Below, in pieces: positions 61,286-64,000 of a DNA stretch of 64,000 nucleotides; position 1 is the stretch's first letter, and each line of letters starts with the position of its first letter. A program made the translations under genes and the position numbers. The stretch is from Flavobacterium sp. HJ-32-4 (GTDB lineage Bacteria > Bacteroidota > Bacteroidia > Flavobacteriales > Flavobacteriaceae). The notes below the pieces were generated by a model. The model did not search any database. It saw only the letters and a list, made by a program, of their open reading frames with translations, and was not told where the DNA came from. Location: contig NZ_CP092832.1 in NCBI RefSeq assembly GCF_022532105.1, positions 1,240,001 through 1,304,000 of the forward strand. Direction: 5' to 3'.

Positions 61286-62326
61286 ATGCAAATCGAAAAG
61301 CGTGACATACGGGCGCTGACCAAGCAGCAACTCCGTGATTTTTTTGTAGCCAACGGCGACCAGGCCTTTCGGGGCAACCAGGTCTATGAGTGGTTGTGGA
61401 GCAAGGGCGCGCATTCGTTTGACGACATGACCAATGTGGCAAAAACTACACGCCAGATGCTGGAAGACCATTTTGTGATCAACCACATCCGGGTCGACCA
61501 GATGCAGCGCAGCGAGGACGGTACGCTGAAGAACGCCGTTCGCCTGCACGACGGACTCATTGTCGAGAGCGTATTGATTCCGACCGAAACCCGAACCACG
61601 GCCTGTGTCTCAAGCCAGGTGGGTTGCAGCCTCGACTGTGAATTTTGTGCTACCGCACGCCTCAAAAGGATGCGGAACCTGAACCCTGACGAAATTTACG
61701 ACCAGGTGGTGGCCATCGACCGCGAAAGCCGGTTGTATCACGGGCATCCGCTCTCGAATATTGTATTTATGGGGATGGGCGAGCCCTTGATGAACTACAA
61801 CAACGTGCTGAAGGCCATAGAGATGATCACGTCGGACGAAGGCCTGGGCATGTCGCCGAAGCGGATTACCGTGTCGACCTCGGGCGTGTCAAAGATGATC
61901 CGTAAGATGGCTGACGAGGGAGTGAAGTTCAAGCTCGCCGTATCGCTGCATTCCGCCATCGAGGAAACCCGCAACCGGATCATGCCGTTCACCAAAAACT
62001 TTCCACTGACCGAACTTCGCGATGCCCTTGATTATTGGTACCGACAAACCAAAAGCCGTGTCACCTATGAATATGTCGTCTGGAAAGGTATCAATGACGA
62101 CAAAGCCTCGATCGACGCCCTCGTGCGGTTCTGCAAGCACGTGCCGTGTAAGGTCAACCTGATCGAATACAACCCAATCGACGACGGCGAGTTTCAACAG
62201 GCAGATGAAGCGGCCATCAACGCGTATATCAAGGCGTTGGAAGCCCATGACATCGTCGTAAAAGTGCGCCGCAGCCGGGGGAAAGACATCGATGCGGCCT
62301 GTGGGCAGTTGGCAAATAAATCCTAA
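61286..62326 (+). CDS. rlmN: 23S rRNA/tRNA (adenine-C2)-methyltransferase
   Basis: A 346-residue radical SAM enzyme that methylates C2 of A2503 in 23S rRNA and A37 in some tRNAs. It starts MQIEKRDIRALTKQQLRDFF. The iron-sulfur cluster motif CxxxCxxC is at Cys114, Cys118 and Cys121 (GCSLDCEFCATA). The second methyl-carrying cysteine is near the end (Cys339 in DAACGQL). The motif IVFMGMGEPLMNYNNV and the SLHSA segment (KLAVSLHSAIEETRN) are present. A longer open frame upstream is not used, because the promoter lies inside it. Monocistronic. Confidence 0.97.
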   Translation: MQIEKRDIRALTKQQLRDFFVANGDQAFRGNQVYEWLWSKGAHSFDDMTNVAKTTRQMLEDHFVINHIRVDQMQRSEDGTLKNAVRLHDGLIVESVLIPTETRTTACVSSQVGCSLDCEFCATARLKRMRNLNPDEIYDQVVAIDRESRLYHGHPLSNIVFMGMGEPLMNYNNVLKAIEMITSDEGLGMSPKRITVSTSGVSKMIRKMADEGVKFKLAVSLHSAIEETRNRIMPFTKNFPLTELRDALDYWYRQTKSRVTYEYVVWKGINDDKASIDALVRFCKHVPCKVNLIEYNPIDDGEFQQADEAAINAYIKALEAHDIVVKVRRSRGKDIDAACGQLANKS

Positions 62327-62371
62327 ACCACTTTCCCTGTGATGCATAGGGTTGGCACCCTTTCTGCTAGA

Positions 62372-62403
62372 GGCACTGTGACGGCGACAGCCACTGCGAC
62401 TTT
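62372..62403. repeat. degenerate hexamer array (reverse orientation)
   Basis: Read on the minus strand AGTCGC, AGTGGC, TGTCGC, CGTCAC and AGTGCC follow one another: five six-base units of the CAGTCG family, decayed, in the gap between rlmN and the polyprenyl synthetase. Confidence 0.6.
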
Positions 62404-62439
62404 CCGTATGACACCTTCCATTCTTTCCCCGTTTAAGGT

Positions 62440-62447
62440 TATATTTG
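62440..62447 (+). promoter_or_regulatory. -7 promoter element immediately before the polyprenyl synthetase
   Basis: TATATTTG matches TAnnTTTG and is separated from the ATG at 62452 by four bases (GGCA), the same spacing as for rlmN. Confidence 0.55.
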
Positions 62448-62451
62448 GGCA

Positions 62452-63432
62452 ATGAAAATCACGGAGCAGATCAAGCAGCCCATTTTCGCCGAAATGGAAC
62501 TTTTCGAGAAGAAGTTCCACGATGCTATGGCATCACGGGTGGCGCTCCTGAACCGTATCACCTATTATATCGTCAACCGAAAGGGGAAGCAGATGCGTCC
62601 CATGTTCGTGTTTCTCTCGGCGAAGATGGTATCCGGAGGCGCCATTAACGAACGCACCTACCGCGGGGCTTCCGTAATCGAACTCATCCATACCGCCACG
62701 CTCGTGCACGACGATGTGGTAGACGACAGCAACCGCCGCCGGGGCTTTTTTTCCATCAATGCCTTATGGAAGAACAAGATTGCGGTTTTGGTGGGCGACT
62801 ACCTGCTGTCGAAAGGCTTGTTACTTTCCATTGACAACGGTGACTTCGATCTTTTGCGGATCATCTCGGTGGCCGTGCGTGAAATGAGCGAGGGCGAACT
62901 GCTCCAGATTGAAAAAGCACGACGCCTCGATATCACCGAGGAGGTATATTACGAAATCATCCGCCAGAAAACCGCCACGCTCATTGCCGCCTGCTGTGCG
63001 TTGGGTGCGAGATCCGTCGCGCCTGACGATGACGCCACGGTCGAGAGGATGCGAAAGTTCGGTGAGTTGATCGGGATGGCCTTCCAGATAAAAGACGACC
63101 TCTTCGACTATACCGACGATGCAATCGGCAAACCGACCGGCATCGACATCAAAGAGCAGAAAATGACACTGCCACTCATTTACGTACTCAACACCTGCTC
63201 TAAAAAAGACAAAGACTGGCTGATCAATTCGATCAAAAATCACAACAAAGACAAAAAACGGGTGCGTGAGGTCATCCAATTCGTAAAAGAACAATTAGGA
63301 CTCGCGTATGCCGAGCAGAAAATGCGGGACTTCCGCGACGAGGCGCTTGAGCTTTTGGCGACCTTTCCCCATTCCGACTATCGCGCGGCCTTGGAATTGA
63401 TGGTGGAGTATGTGATTGAGAGGAAGAAGTAG
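62452..63432 (+). CDS. polyprenyl diphosphate synthase (octaprenyl-type)
   Basis: A 326-residue trans-isoprenyl diphosphate synthase that makes the side chain of menaquinone. The first Asp-rich motif is LVHDDVVDDSNRRR (D87, D88, D91) and the second is IKDDLFDYTDD (D215, D216, D219); GKQMRPMFVFL and the region between them (LLSKGLLLSIDNGDFDL) also match. It condenses isopentenyl diphosphate onto an allylic starter in the cytoplasm. The chain length cannot be set from the residues I can check. The frame starts MKITEQIKQPIFAEMELFEK. Monocistronic with a -7 element four bases before the ATG. Confidence 0.94.
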   Translation: MKITEQIKQPIFAEMELFEKKFHDAMASRVALLNRITYYIVNRKGKQMRPMFVFLSAKMVSGGAINERTYRGASVIELIHTATLVHDDVVDDSNRRRGFFSINALWKNKIAVLVGDYLLSKGLLLSIDNGDFDLLRIISVAVREMSEGELLQIEKARRLDITEEVYYEIIRQKTATLIAACCALGARSVAPDDDATVERMRKFGELIGMAFQIKDDLFDYTDDAIGKPTGIDIKEQKMTLPLIYVLNTCSKKDKDWLINSIKNHNKDKKRVREVIQFVKEQLGLAYAEQKMRDFRDEALELLATFPHSDYRAALELMVEYVIERKK

Positions 63433-63619
63433 GGGGAGAGAAGAAAGAGGGGGAGGTAGGATACTATCCTTGTAAAGTTTTCTTTTTTTCAACAGTTTTT
63501 CTATGCTGAATAACAAGCATTTAGACTCTACGTATTCTTATTTTTTATTTTTTTTTGTTCTCCATACAACGTTTTGACGTCTTTTTTCGTCTTGGGTCCA
63601 AATACACCATCGAAGAGGT

Positions 63620-64000
63620 TTGAAAGTAATCGATTTACATGCTGATGAGAAGGAGTTGATCCGACTCGCCATCGACCGCAACCGGCACGCACAGCAGCTG
63701 ATGTACCAGCGCCATGCACCGAAGATGCTGGGGGTGTGCAGGCAGTATATCAAAGACGTTCACCAGGCCGAAGATGTGATGATCACCGCATTCATGAAAG
63801 TGTTCACGAACCTGGCCCATTTTGAGGGGAAGGGGAGTTTTGAAGGATGGATACGGCGGATTATGATCAACGAATGCCTTTCGTATCTGCGGGCCCACCG
63901 ACGCATCAGTTTTCTTGAAGACAAGCCGTATGCCGAGCCGGGTTTCAACGACATCGAATGCAACCTGTCGGTCGACGACATCCAATCGCTGATCGACGAG
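63620..64000 (+). CDS. ECF-type RNA polymerase sigma factor, N-terminal part (cut by window edge)
   Basis: The first 127 codons of a sigma-70 family ECF factor run off the window. The visible sequence begins with TTG at 63620 and reads MKVIDLHADEKELIRLAIDR; no ATG is available before it, so the TTG start is likely. Region 2 contains AEDVMITAFMKVFTNLAHFE and the promoter-melting part GSFEGWIRRIMINECLSYLR. Region 4 is outside the window. No anti-sigma gene is visible. TTG starts are uncommon, but I remember the same start context for this family in flavobacteria. Confidence 0.85.
   Translation, partial: MKVIDLHADEKELIRLAIDRNRHAQQLMYQRHAPKMLGVCRQYIKDVHQAEDVMITAFMKVFTNLAHFEGKGSFEGWIRRIMINECLSYLRAHRRISFLEDKPYAEPGFNDIECNLSVDDIQSLIDE

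Overview
The window looks like a chromosomal segment of a flavobacterium (phylum Bacteroidota, family Flavobacteriaceae) with fairly GC-rich codon use. Signs of this are: promoters of the Bacteroidota type (TAnnTTTG at -7, TTG or TTTG about 19-21 bases upstream) and no clear Shine-Dalgarno sequences; secreted proteins ending in type IX secretion system (T9SS) sorting domains; a T9SS plug protein; a FolK-deoxynucleoside kinase fusion; S46 dipeptidyl-peptidase 11; GH3-like, DUF1573, DUF5916 and DUF6702 families; and a DNA ligase-associated repair operon.

Layout. 0-5.3 kb: cell-surface genes, namely partial galE, a tiny membrane protein and a DegT aminotransferase on the minus strand, then a tightly overlapping waaA-GNAT-dpp11 operon. 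5.5-9.1 kb: an Ala/Thr/Asp-rich lipoprotein, a YegP-like protein, tRNA-Leu and tRNA-Gly, and mutS. 9.2-24.4 kb: DUF1573, a TrmH-type RNA methyltransferase with an apparent frameshift near its start, a lectin-domain T9SS cargo, folK-dNK, sppA, an OmpW-like porin, AsmA, DUF2797, GH3 and a large outer-membrane beta-barrel receptor.

24.4-29.5 kb is an accessory island: a phage-repressor-like HTH gene faces a small HTH-like gene across a dyad-symmetric site, followed by AT-richer genes of unknown role for secreted, lipid-anchored and membrane proteins. It holds a decayed partial duplication of an RDD-family gene and of its neighbour, and a lipoprotein with a Cys-rich tail. I see no integrase, transposase or phage structural gene.

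29.5-38.4 kb: a T9SS cargo, pruA, then the four-gene ligase-associated repair operon (MBL-fold exonuclease, ATP-dependent ligase, Lhr-like helicase, PdeM phosphoesterase), every junction being an ATGA overlap. Intergenic gaps from 32.3 to 43.9 kb, and one at 62.4 kb, carry dispersed palindromes, CAGTCG hexamers and other short tandem repeats. 38.7-53.1 kb: apaG, the T9SS plug protein, an M16 protease, a methyltransferase-map pair, a 1183-residue T9SS cargo with gpmI, and a DUF5916 outer-membrane protein. 53.2-64 kb: an L,D-transpeptidase-like protein, tRNA-Gly, pepE, two tandem carboxypeptidase-regulatory-like proteins with DUF6702 and an M1 aminopeptidase, tatA with a PAP2 phosphatase, an O-methyltransferase, rlmN, a polyprenyl synthetase, and the start of an ECF sigma factor.

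Most of the window is ordinary core genome. The places most worth a second look are the island, the ligase operon, the trmH frameshift and the repeat elements that reach into a promoter and into a coding end. No wholly new multi-gene system can be claimed from sequence alone. All homology statements come from reading motifs and from memory of the families; no database search was run.
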